Of a DNA stretch of 64,000 nucleotides, positions 33,946 through 40,676 are shown piece by piece. Both the position numbers and the translations under genes were made by a program. Each line of letters starts with the position of its first letter. Within the stretch, counting starts at the first letter, position 1. The DNA lies in NCBI GenBank assembly GCA_963580285.1, contig OY757021.1, forward strand, positions 99,500,149 through 99,564,148. The letters run 5' to 3'. The notes beneath the pieces are model-generated. The model did not search any database. It saw nothing but the letters and a program-made list of their open reading frames with translations, and was not told the DNA's origin. Source of the stretch: Lucinisca nassula. Lineage: Eukaryota > Mollusca > Bivalvia > Lucinida > Lucinidae.

Positions 33946-35010
33946 CATATACATGTACTTTCCCACAAAAATGGCCAATTGGCTATCCAAAACAAAACAA
34001 AAAATATAAGCGATATACACACACTCAAAGACGAACCATAACAAAAGAAAAAAGACAGGCAGAAGAACCGCCTTTGAACGGTCAGTGAAACGAATTCCAA
34101 ATTCCACTGGAGGGTGTGTGGGTGGGGGCGGGGTGGCTTCAATCGATTTTATGCGGCCGCAATCCTCGCCCCTTACTTCCGTCGCGATTTAGACAAATGA
34201 TTTGTTCAGTCCGCATAGAGATCTCCTAACTCATCAGTGCAAAATATCCGAGAACACAAAAAATCAAACAACCACAGAGATAAAACAATGGTGAGGACAC
34301 GACAGCAAGAAACCTCTAAAATGCTGGAGCAGGAGAAAACCAACAGTTAGACTCCGATAGGGCCGACCAGAGACAGAGCATCAGTCACCAACCAACATTA
34401 CATAAAATTAAAGTCTAATTCTCAGTAAGCTTTTACGCTGGAACCGTCATAGAATCTCAGGCCTGTCCCACCGACGTGCAATTAAAGAGGGAAGCAAAGT
34501 TGTCAACCGTGATAGGGTTAACTACAATACATGCAGTCTGTCGTTTAACATTTATATTGTACCCAGTGTTTTTATATCGTAGAAGGTTTTTGCGAAATTT
34601 GGTACTGAAGTCATTGCAAGCACATTTTTTTTCTGAATTCATATACTATGTCACGATAAAATTCGAGTACCGATAGACATTGTTGCGGAAGCTCTAGATT
34701 TAAGTTCAATGTTGAATGTTGAAATTAAATCGGAATAACGTCTATAAAATTTTGAAAAGACTTTGCGTACTTTATGATACCGATAACCCTGCTTGAGAAG
34801 TTTGGAAGTTAACAATTTATCACGAGTGTTACATGCCTAGGCAGATTGGCAAGTCGTACTATTTGCGAAATATAAACGCCATAGGATGCCGCACGAGGAA
34901 CATCACCATCCAAGAAAGAAACATTTGCAATCTCAACATCAAAATCATCGCGTTTATCATAAATGTTGCAGGAAACAAACCTATCTACAATAGATAGATG
35001 TAAATCTAAA
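33946..35010 (-). mobile_element. Penelope-like retroelement, outer copy, 3' part
   Basis: This aligns along its length with 48936-49960 inside the Polinton, at roughly 85-90% by eye. Shared features are the TTCCCACAAAA start, CCTCGCCCCTTACTTC, ACCAACATTAC and the C-terminal coding part. Readable minus-strand coding patches include RKNLLRYKNTGYNINVKRQTA and ITVDNFASLFNCT-like sequence (34457-34642). It is interrupted at 35010/35017 by the Polinton; the remainder continues at 55990. The Penelope assignment is tentative: the RT type (GIPMGTNCAPL, YLDD) fits, but no GIY-YIG endonuclease is visible. Confidence 0.65.
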
Positions 35011-35016
35011 AACGGG
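35011..35016 (+). repeat. Polinton target-site duplication, left
   Basis: AACGGG immediately before the terminal inverted repeat, matched by AACGGG at 55984-55989. Six-base duplications are the rule for Polintons. The related uninterrupted sequence inside the element (around 49960) reads AAAAACGGGACCTCGG, showing the empty-site form. Confidence 0.97.
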
Positions 35017-35584
35017 AGTAGTATAGGGTGTCACTATGGGGACCAGATTATGGGGACCAGATTATAGGGACTGGTCCCTATAATTCTGTTGGTCCCCATA
35101 ATCTGGTCCCCATAGTGACGCCGCTTGATGTAAGCTTGACTAGGATAGAATGGGTCTTGGGGTGGTCAATAGTGTGTTAGCTGGATACCTTCCGAGATGG
35201 ACTGAGTGTTTTTGTGTTGATTACCTTGGTCCCTATAAATCTTCAGTTTCTGAAATTTATAGGGACCAAGTTTGAATTGACTTAGCCTGAAAATAACTTA
35301 GTTTTTTTGGTGATCTTTCAAGTAGATCCAGGTGTTTGTGTTGATTGCCTTGGTCCCTATAAATCTTCAGTTTTTGAAATTTATAGGGACCAAGGCTAAA
35401 ATGACTTGGTCCCTATAAATCTTCAGTTTTTGAAATTTATAGGGACCAAGCCTAAAATGACCTGGTCCCTATAAATTTGATGTTTGGTGAAATTATAGGG
35501 ACCAAGCTTGAAAATGACTTAGTCTTTTGTTGGAAATCTTTCAAGAGGTCCAGGGATACCACAAGATGGCATTATGTTGTTCTT
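35017..35584 (+). repeat. Polinton left terminal inverted repeat (568 bp)
   Basis: Begins AGTAGTATAGGGTGTCAC and ends GGCATTATGTTGTTCTT, matching in reverse complement 55416-55983. The outer 90 bp is itself palindromic: GTCACTATGGGGACCAGATT faces its inverse near 35095-35120. Further in are four hairpins built on GGTCCCTATAAAT and ATTTATAGGGACC. No coding frame lies in it. Confidence 0.95.
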
Positions 35585-35617
35585 TTGGAAATAAATTGAA
35601 ATTGAAAAAAAATGTTT

Positions 35618-35689
35618 GGCACGAATAGGGCTCGAACCTATGACCTCCTGCTTATCAGACAGGTGCTCTACCAACTGAGCTAAAGTGCC
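35618..35689 (-). tRNA. tRNA-Ile(GAT)-like gene inside the Polinton
   Basis: The minus-strand 72-nt sequence folds as a cloverleaf. The D arm GCTC/GAGC, the anticodon stem CCTGT/GCAGG around loop CTGATAA (anticodon GAT) and the T stem ATAGG/CCTAT are all fully paired. The acceptor stem pairs at five of seven positions, with mismatches at the two innermost. It is followed within a few bases by eight T residues, a pol III terminator. It lies 33 bp inside the left terminal repeat. It could be a real tRNA carried by the element or a tRNA-derived insertion; the acceptor mismatches argue for caution. Confidence 0.6.
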
Positions 35690-35740
35690 TAGATATATTT
35701 TGTATGTAATATAATTGTTTTAAACTTAAGACATTATGGT

Positions 35741-35778
35741 TATTCTTTCTTAACTGTTTGATAGCCCTGAAAAGGGCT
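35741..35778 (-). terminator. Histone-type 3' stem-loop and downstream element (gene 1)
   Basis: On the minus strand AGCCCTTTTCAGGGCT (35778-35763) is followed by ATCA and then AAGAAAGAATA (35751-35741). A six-pair stem with loop TTTC, then a purine-rich element about 11-14 nt later, matches replication-dependent histone mRNA 3' ends. The stem-loop starts 27 nt after the stop codon at 35805. No AATAAA lies between. Confidence 0.75.
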
Positions 35779-35804
35779 GTTTGGGTTTTGAATAACTTAT
35801 TCTT

Positions 35805-36200
35805 TTATCTGGTTTTCTTTTTACGTATGGGTTTGGTGGCTGCTCCAAGGCCAATAGCTGATGATGACTGCATCAGTTGTTCATCTTCATTCGCCACGAT
35901 ATTGATATGGAGTGGAATCCTAATAGGACTCATTTCTAGTGATGATGGTTGTTGAGGACGATCTTCTAACTGTTTGACTCTGTTTTTGAGCTCATTGATT
36001 TCCTTCACCAAGACTTCAATAACTTTGGGTTGAGGTTTGGATTGTTGTACTGGGGGCTGTGCATAGATCAGTTGGTTAGATGGTATTGTTGTATATTGTT
36101 GTTGTTGTAAGGTAGCATCACTACCAAATGTTTCATTGATAGCGGTTGTTAAAAGATCTGGATTTTGCAAGAGATCATCAAATGATATTGACGGTTCCAT
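35805..36200 (-). CDS. Polinton accessory protein 1, Q-rich with coiled coil
   Basis: 131 residues, not recognised. It has a Gln-rich stretch at about residues 32-60, a short predicted coiled coil at about 60-80 (VIEVLVKEINELKNRVKQLE) and a basic tail (KPIRKKKTR) that could be a nuclear signal. The ATG at 36200 is preceded by a TATA box at 36241-36232 and the AAGTAGGTCAATCC motif at 36265-36252, both on this strand. The mRNA would end in the histone-type stem-loop just downstream. It is transcribed divergently from accessory gene 2. The composition suggests a small nuclear or DNA-associated protein, but that is inference. Confidence 0.7.
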   Translation of the reverse strand: MEPSISFDDLLQNPDLLTTAINETFGSDATLQQQQYTTIPSNQLIYAQPPVQQSKPQPKVIEVLVKEINELKNRVKQLEDRPQQPSSLEMSPIRIPLHINIVANEDEQLMQSSSAIGLGAATKPIRKKKTR

Positions 36201-36231
36201 TTTTTTTCAAGAAAACTGAAGTAGGTAAAAT

Positions 36232-36265
36232 CCTTTTTATACTCTGGAGAGGGATTGACCTACTT
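36232..36265 (-). promoter_or_regulatory. TATA box and AAGTAGGTCAATCC motif of accessory gene 1
   Basis: On the minus strand AAGTAGGTCAATCC (36265-36252) lies 10 nt before TATAAAAAGG (36241-36232). The same motif and spacing precede the TATA boxes of accessory genes 3 and 4. Confidence 0.65.
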
Positions 36266-36353
36266 GCAAAAAATACTTTCTTTCACGTCCGTGTTCACTC
36301 AATAAATATCGATGCATTGCCCTACTTCGTTGCACTTCTGTGTACAATTGAAG

Positions 36354-36713
36354 ATGGCTCACAACAGTGAAATCTACTTCAAAGCTTTGGAAGAACAGAC
36401 GGAGTCACTTAAGGGTGGCGTGAGAGAATTGATGCTCTCGTTTGACATAGTCAAGCGAGAAGCTGAAGGATTATTTTCCTCGATTGACAATATGGAGAAG
36501 ATGATAGCCATAACAAAAGAGGCAGCAGAGTTGGCACATGGACAACGGTTGGATGGTGAGATGCCTGGGTCCTCTGCTGCCACACAGACGGAAGACTGGA
36601 GCCAAGAAGCGACAGAGCCTCCATTCTGTCTTTCCAGTGGGTCCAGGATTACTTATGAATCCTGGGCAACCAGATGTCCAGCCTGTGGAGGACGAACATG
36701 CTGCCAATGTTAG
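36354..36713 (+). CDS. Polinton accessory protein 2, Cys-rich tail
   Basis: 119 residues from the ATG at 36354 (context AAGATGG). An upstream in-frame ATG at 36312 would add 14 residues, but I prefer the second for its context and for the polar N-terminus that follows. The N-terminal 60 residues look helical and possibly coiled coil (KALEEQTESLKGGVRELM, IDNMEKMIAITKEAAELA). The C-terminus has five cysteines in twelve residues (CPACGGRTCCQC), which suggests metal binding. Not recognised. A canonical histone-type stem-loop begins 28 nt after its stop. It is transcribed away from accessory gene 1. Confidence 0.65.
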   Translation: MAHNSEIYFKALEEQTESLKGGVRELMLSFDIVKREAEGLFSSIDNMEKMIAITKEAAELAHGQRLDGEMPGSSAATQTEDWSQEATEPPFCLSSGSRITYESWATRCPACGGRTCCQC

Positions 36714-36740
36714 TTGTACATACCTAACAAAAAACCCAAC

Positions 36741-36760
36741 GGCCCTTTTCAGGGCCATCA
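36741..36760 (+). terminator. Histone-type 3' stem-loop (gene 2)
   Basis: GGCCCTTTTCAGGGCC at 36741-36756, flanked by CCCAAC and ATCA: six G/C-rich pairs around a TTTC loop, the consensus histone mRNA form. The element 14 nt further (GAATGAATG) is a weaker purine-rich match than at genes 1 and 3. Confidence 0.75.
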
Positions 36761-36844
36761 TATATTTTTGAATGAATGTCCTTTGATAATGTTCAATCAA
36801 GATTCCTAAGTCTGGTATTTGCTATGATGTTTCAAAACAACAAA

Positions 36845-36948
36845 CATCATTGCTACACCAAAGACGAAGAATTCTCTGATTATGATTGGCTAAGTCAATT
36901 TTTTCCGATTTAAAGTAGGTCAATCCGATGTCACTTGTATATATATAT
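36845..36948 (+). promoter_or_regulatory. Promoter of accessory gene 3
   Basis: In order: a 32-nt block at 36845-36876 (starts CATCATTGCTACACC) identical to 37299-37330; an inverted CCAAT box (ATTGG at 36885-36889); AAAGTAGGTCAATCC at 36912-36926; and a TATATATATAT box at about 36938-36947. The start codon follows at 36978. Confidence 0.65.
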
Positions 36949-36977
36949 CATTCATAGTTATTACAAACTTCATAACC

Positions 36978-37163
36978 ATGGATGAATACCCAAAGTCTGG
37001 TATTTGCAGTGAGTGTAATGCTCCAACTTATCTTGAATGTGGTAAGTGCTACGTCATTCTAAGGTATGTTGGAGAGGAACACAACTGCCCTGATGATGAC
37101 GATGGGTTCTTTGAAGACGACAGTTTGTCCATATGTGATGAGTGTCTGGAACAAAAAAACTGA
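36978..37163 (+). CDS. Polinton accessory protein 3, small acidic zinc-ribbon-like
   Basis: 61 residues with the start in a good context (ACCATGG). Cysteines fall in pairs, C10-x2-C13, C21-x2-C24 and C53-x2-C56, plus H36/C37, which suggests one or two zinc sites. The middle is strongly acidic (DDDDGFFEDD). Not recognised as a known family. A promoter with CCAAT and TATA elements lies directly upstream, and the best histone-type stem-loop with downstream element lies 27 nt after its stop. Short, but the cysteine pattern and flanking signals make it convincing. Confidence 0.7.
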   Translation: MDEYPKSGICSECNAPTYLECGKCYVILRYVGEEHNCPDDDDGFFEDDSLSICDECLEQKN

Positions 37164-37189
37164 ACCTTTAAAGGTTCTCTAGACCAAAT

Positions 37190-37227
37190 GGCCCTTTTCA
37201 GGGCCACCACTTATTCTTGAAAGAGGA
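37190..37227 (+). terminator. Histone-type 3' stem-loop and downstream element (gene 3)
   Basis: GGCCCTTTTCAGGGCC at 37190-37205 is followed by ACCA and, 13 nt later, TTGAAAGAGGA (GAAAGAGGA at 37219-37227), the U7-snRNP-binding type of element. This is the closest of the four to the textbook histone arrangement. Confidence 0.8.
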
Positions 37228-37298
37228 CCTTTTGATGATCATACAAAAGATTCCTAAGTCTGATATTGGCTATAATGATCTATGTTTCGAACATAGAC

Positions 37299-37410
37299 CA
37301 TCATTGCTACACCAAAGACGAAGAATTCTCTTAGGATGATCACGATTGGCTAAGCCAATTTGATTGGTTGTTCGATTAAAGTAGGTCAATCCTCCTACAT
37401 TGTATAAAAG
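37299..37410 (+). promoter_or_regulatory. Promoter of accessory gene 4
   Basis: A 32-nt block identical to 36845-36876. CCAAT boxes in both orientations follow (ATTGG at 37345, CCAAT at 37355, ATTGG at 37363), then AAAGTAGGTCAATCC at 37378-37392 and TATAAAAG at 37403-37410. The coding start is at 37448. Confidence 0.7.
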
Positions 37411-37447
37411 CCCTTCTGCTTTTGAGTTCTCACCATATTGTTCCAGT

Positions 37448-37651
37448 ATGACTTGGTTTAAGAAGTTACGTGCTGTCTTCCACCGAAGGAAACCAAAGGT
37501 GGAAAGACAACAGCCATGTACTGAGGAAGAGTACTGGAAGAAAGTGGAGAGGTTACAAAGCGGACTGGCTTTCCAGCAGTTCCTGGCTAGAAGGGGAGTG
37601 GGATCGGTTACCATTAAACCGATCGCTATAGTGGAGCCATTCCGTGGCTAG
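37448..37651 (+). CDS. Polinton accessory protein 4, small basic
   Basis: 67 residues from the ATG at 37448, 38 nt after the TATA box. An in-frame upstream ATG at 37400 precedes the TATA box and is unlikely to be used. The N-terminus is basic and amphipathic (MTWFKKLRAVFHRRKPK). The rest has no recognised motif. A fourth, less perfect histone-type stem-loop lies 32 nt after the stop. The gene is convergent with the zinc-knuckle gene. Confidence 0.65.
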   Translation: MTWFKKLRAVFHRRKPKVERQQPCTEEEYWKKVERLQSGLAFQQFLARRGVGSVTIKPIAIVEPFRG

Positions 37652-37682
37652 TAACTGTTTAAGTTACTAGCTACATAAGAAC

Positions 37683-37724
37683 AGTCCTTTTTAGGGCTAA
37701 CCCATGGATTTCGTTAAAGAATAA
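37683..37724 (+). terminator. Histone-like 3' stem-loop, variant (gene 4)
   Basis: AGTCCTTTTTAGGGCT at 37683-37698 forms a six-pair stem with one G-T pair and a TTTT loop. It is followed by AACCCA and then AAAGAATAA at about 37716-37724. A diverged version of the signals after genes 1-3. Confidence 0.5.
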
Positions 37725-37855
37725 CCTTTTCATAATTAACAAAGACTGGTAAACTTTTTACTGTTTTTTAATGTGTTTTAAAACTTCTTAATACAATACT
37801 ATGTTTCTTAACTATAACTATCTTATGTCTGTAACTAATGTCTATGACACTTTGT

Positions 37856-37861
37856 TTTATT
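37856..37861 (-). terminator. Poly(A) signal of the leftward gene block
   Basis: AATAAA on the minus strand, 14 nt after the stop codon of the zinc-knuckle gene. This block thus appears to use ordinary polyadenylation, unlike the neighbouring accessory genes. Confidence 0.6.
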
Positions 37862-37874
37862 CACAGTCAAATGT

Positions 37875-38417
37875 CTATTTTGTCTTTGGTTTCTTCACAC
37901 CACGAGTGTTAGAAGTTGTTCGCTTTCTTTTTCTTGATTTCTTAACACTAGTCTGGGATTGTTTCTCCTCAGTAGAAGTCTGTTTCTCTTCGGCACAAGA
38001 CTGATTGTCATCGGCACAAGACTGTTTCTCATCGGCACAAGACTGTTTGTCCTGAGGATTGTCAGATGATATTTCTTCAGTAGGTAATGTAGATGGTATG
38101 TCCAACTCATCTTGTATCAACTGCTTCTGTGGACATTCGGGTGCCCAATGATCTGGAAGTCCACATATGTAACAGTGTCCGTAGGGTAGCTTGAAGCCCG
38201 ATGTACAATCTCTTGACCAGTGTGTCGTAGCATTACATCTGAAGCAACGACCATAAGGTGTTCCCATCAGTTGTTGATCAAGAAGTGATTTTTCCAATGT
38301 TCGTAGAAGATGGATATCATATTGTTGTTTCAAAAAATTCTTTAAACTTGAACAATGGTAGTAGATACTTTCAGGATCACTATATTTCTTTGTTCTTGGA
38401 TCCCTATTGTATTCCAT
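37875..38417 (-). CDS. Two-zinc-knuckle (CCHC) nucleic-acid-binding protein
   Basis: 180 residues from the ATG at 38417. The frame extends upstream only with a GTG codon, which I reject. Two CCHC knuckles of the form C-x2-C-x4-H-x4-C are clear (CFRCNATTHWSRDC and CYICGLPDHWAPEC). After them come imperfect seven- to eight-residue repeats (KQSCADE, NQSCAEE, KQTSTEE) and a highly basic C-terminus (KKSRKRKRTT, KKPKTK) that looks like a nuclear signal. CCHC knuckles usually bind single-stranded RNA or DNA, so a role with the genome or transcripts is likely but inferred. Last gene of the leftward block, with a poly(A) signal 14 nt beyond. Confidence 0.8.
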   Translation of the reverse strand: MEYNRDPRTKKYSDPESIYYHCSSLKNFLKQQYDIHLLRTLEKSLLDQQLMGTPYGRCFRCNATTHWSRDCTSGFKLPYGHCYICGLPDHWAPECPQKQLIQDELDIPSTLPTEEISSDNPQDKQSCADEKQSCADDNQSCAEEKQTSTEEKQSQTSVKKSRKRKRTTSNTRGVKKPKTK

Positions 38418-38471
38418 CTTGTTTAAGATTTTTGAAGTTTTCACTGTGGCAGTCAGAAGTAGAATGAAGTT

Positions 38472-38792
38472 CTATTCAAGATCACTTCCTTTTATATCAT
38501 CCTTGCCTCGTGTCTTTGAATGTAAGAACTCGATCACCTTTGGATTGCCAGCTACAGATTTTTTCCAATTCTCAAATGTGATGACTGAATCTTCTAACAG
38601 TTTGTACTTAGCACAAGCCCACCACAATTTCTTGAAATCTTCAAAAGTTTCTTTTTCATTTAATTTCATCTGGATTTCTTCCATAGAAATATCTTCATGA
38701 GAAAACAGTATGTAGATGCAAAGTAGTAATCTTCTGTAAGGTTTGAATTTTATCACTTGTGTCAGAGGTACTTCAAACCACTTCTTCTCCAT
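38472..38792 (-). CDS. Polinton protein, paralogue of the next leftward gene
   Basis: 106 residues from the ATG at 38792. The open frame begins earlier at a TTG, which I do not accept. Its core (VPLTQVIKFKPYRRLLL ... FENWKKSVAGNPKVIEFLHS) aligns by eye with the upstream neighbour (VSLDQILKFEIYRLALE ... LDQWRLHVANNDEVISYIYN), with a similar pattern of Trp and hydrophobic residues. The two are probably tandem duplicates. Function unknown; helical and charged. Spacing to the genes on either side is 40 and 54 nt. Confidence 0.7.
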   Translation of the reverse strand: MEKKWFEVPLTQVIKFKPYRRLLLCIYILFSHEDISMEEIQMKLNEKETFEDFKKLWWACAKYKLLEDSVITFENWKKSVAGNPKVIEFLHSKTRGKDDIKGSDLE

Positions 38793-38832
38793 GCTGTTGA
38801 TAAAACAATGATGATCTGTGTATCGGATCAAT

Positions 38833-39258
38833 TTATATGGTCAAAGAATCCATCTGTTTGATCAAATCGTCAATATCAGTTTCCATCGGTTCCTCATCAC
38901 GGGTTTCAGAGCAGTCCATCGGTTGTTCTGATGAAGCTCTTTCAATATCCATTATCATGTTGTAAATGTAGCTGATCACCTCATCGTTGTTAGCTACATG
39001 CAAACGCCATTGATCCAGTTTCACGGGTGACTCATCCAATATGTTACTCATGAGCCAAGCTGTTCTTTTCATCTCATGTCGAAAAGACATAAATGTATCA
39101 TATCTTCTCAACCAAACATGAATGTCATCTTTAGTTTTCAAGAAATCTACATTATCTGGCTCTAACGACAAAGTTTGTTCAAGTGCAAGTCTGTAGATCT
39201 CAAATTTCAGAATTTGATCTAAAGATACAGGTAGACTTTTTCTGATAATCTTAATCAT
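38833..39258 (-). CDS. Polinton protein of unknown function, tandem paralogue
   Basis: 141 residues, ATG at 39258, only 8 nt after the stop of the preceding leftward gene, so the block is tightly packed. It has a helical core and an acidic C-terminal third (ETRDEEPMETDIDDLIKQMD). Related to the 106-residue protein downstream. I do not recognise the family. Without its own visible promoter it may be expressed from a shared transcript or by splicing. Confidence 0.75.
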   Translation of the reverse strand: MIKIIRKSLPVSLDQILKFEIYRLALEQTLSLEPDNVDFLKTKDDIHVWLRRYDTFMSFRHEMKRTAWLMSNILDESPVKLDQWRLHVANNDEVISYIYNMIMDIERASSEQPMDCSETRDEEPMETDIDDLIKQMDSLTI

Positions 39259-39266
39259 GATCTGTT

Positions 39267-39923
39267 TTAGTCAAGTACCCAGTTAGAATATTTAGTTGGG
39301 AACTTCAATACGATCTTATGTTCTTGTCTCAATTGTTCGTTTCCTAATATCACTTTATATCCTTCTTTGCTATTTATATATTCTGGCCAATAGTCGTTGA
39401 AAGTCAAACATCCCGATGGTAATATCATAAGATCTGGATTGTCCTGACTACAGAATAACTGTTTGACTTGAGCTTTGGTATATTCCTCACTCAGTATCAG
39501 ATATCCCAAAAGCATATCTCTGTAGAGAAAGCTAGATGACACATTACCATGTAGAAAGTGTTGATGAAATTTCTCAGACATGTAAAACATGTCCCGTGTG
39601 GTAAAGTTGAAGAATGTGACTAACCATCTTTTTGCTTTCTTAAGGGTTGGTTGATGTTGAAAATGAAAACGGCTAATTTGTCTATGAAACTCTAATCGTT
39701 TCTTATCTGACAAATTAGGAAGTTCATCCATGAGTAATAGTAACTGAATCATTTCATCTTGGTAAGTTATTTGAGATCCAGTGTTCTTCAACATCTTCAT
39801 TCTCATAGAAAACCAACTGTCTTGAATGCGTTCTGTAAATTCTCGGCCTTTTCCACAGTTGTACATGTTGTATGTCAAAATCATCTCCGTTATTTCCCAG
39901 GGTAGTATATGGTTGGTAGTCAT
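39267..39923 (-). CDS. Polinton protein, possible F-box-like N-terminus
   Basis: 218 residues, ATG at 39923. The N-terminus (ILPWEITEMILTYNMY) resembles the start of an F-box (LPxEIxxxIL), but the rest of that domain is not obvious. The remainder is helical with many aromatic residues (FHRQISRFHFQHQ, WLVTFFNFTTRDMFYM). Function unknown. It heads the leftward block, divergent from polymerase B. Immediately upstream of the ATG is a plausible 3' splice site (TTCTTGTTTCAG), so a leader intron is possible. Confidence 0.7.
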   Translation of the reverse strand: MTTNHILPWEITEMILTYNMYNCGKGREFTERIQDSWFSMRMKMLKNTGSQITYQDEMIQLLLLMDELPNLSDKKRLEFHRQISRFHFQHQPTLKKAKRWLVTFFNFTTRDMFYMSEKFHQHFLHGNVSSSFLYRDMLLGYLILSEEYTKAQVKQLFCSQDNPDLMILPSGCLTFNDYWPEYINSKEGYKVILGNEQLRQEHKIVLKFPTKYSNWVLD

Positions 39924-40676
39924 GATTAATCTGAAACAAGAATTTTGAAAATCGGTTAAGCCATTCGCAAGTTATAAGCATTATTGGTTTTTCGCAATAG
40001 GAATTCTAAAAATAGTAACATATGAAAAAATGATAAAAATCATTGTCATTCAGCTATTTATAGCTAAAATGGGTTCAAATAATTTTTTTTCGAAATAAAT
40101 ATAATACAAGTTTATAAATTTATACATAATTCATAGATCATATTCTTACTTTTCTTAAATTTAAAAGAAAGATAGTTTTCATATGCAAATCACAAAACCA
40201 TTTTCATATCACATTGGTTTAGGGTAGACTATATATACAAAGTGATTTCTTGTTATAAACAGGCTAGTGATCTAGCTTACTGGTCTGTGAATAAAGCATG
40301 CGTGCTGTTTCCGCCTTAGTCCGTAGATGCGAGGTTATCGAATATATGCTTAAACAGAGTAGAAGGTAGCTACGCTCAGGCTGCTTTAAGGGGACCCACG
40401 CTCACGGGAAGCCTCCGCTCTGGGAATCACTCTGGTCCATAGAGACATTCAGGTGGTTCTAAAGTGTATTCGAGATAATCTCAAATCGCCAGGAGTCCTA
40501 AGGTGCAGGGCAGCCCACTATGCAACTCACGAGTGTACCGGGGAGGAATTTGGAACCACGATGATCAACGCAAGTTGATCACGTTTCCTCTTGCAAAATT
40601 TTTCCTGAGGTCAGTATAAAAACGGATTTTTCAGGTTGAAGTTTCATAGTTCAGCATTGAACACCAAACAATCAAC
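39924..40676. other. Divergent intergenic region with a possible structured RNA
   Basis: The left half is AT-rich. From about 40226 (TATATATACAAAG) to 40581 the base composition rises and no frame is open. The segment is unlike its neighbours and contains a GCTAG/CTAGC hairpin near 40262 and a perfect 8-bp hairpin TGATCAAC-GCAA-GTTGATCA at 40562-40581 with a GNRA-type loop. The polymerase promoter (TATAAAAAC at 40615-40623) follows. This could be a noncoding transcript, a replication control region or just regulatory DNA. Confidence 0.35.
40615..40623 (+). promoter_or_regulatory. TATA box of DNA polymerase B gene
   Basis: GTATAAAAACGG 54-62 nt before the ATG at 40677. Confidence 0.6.

Noticed and set aside
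36471..36800. 109-codon minus frame opposite accessory gene 2
   Set aside because: Runs through the stem-loop and opposite a gene with better promoter and 3' signals; no recognisable motif.
37270..37614. 114-codon minus frame opposite accessory gene 4
   Set aside because: Covers the promoter cassette in antisense; the plus-strand gene has TATA, CCAAT and 3' stem-loop signals.
35754..37700. Accessory genes as captured host histone genes
   Set aside because: The stem-loops suggested histones, but none of the four proteins has a histone fold or histone-like sequence.
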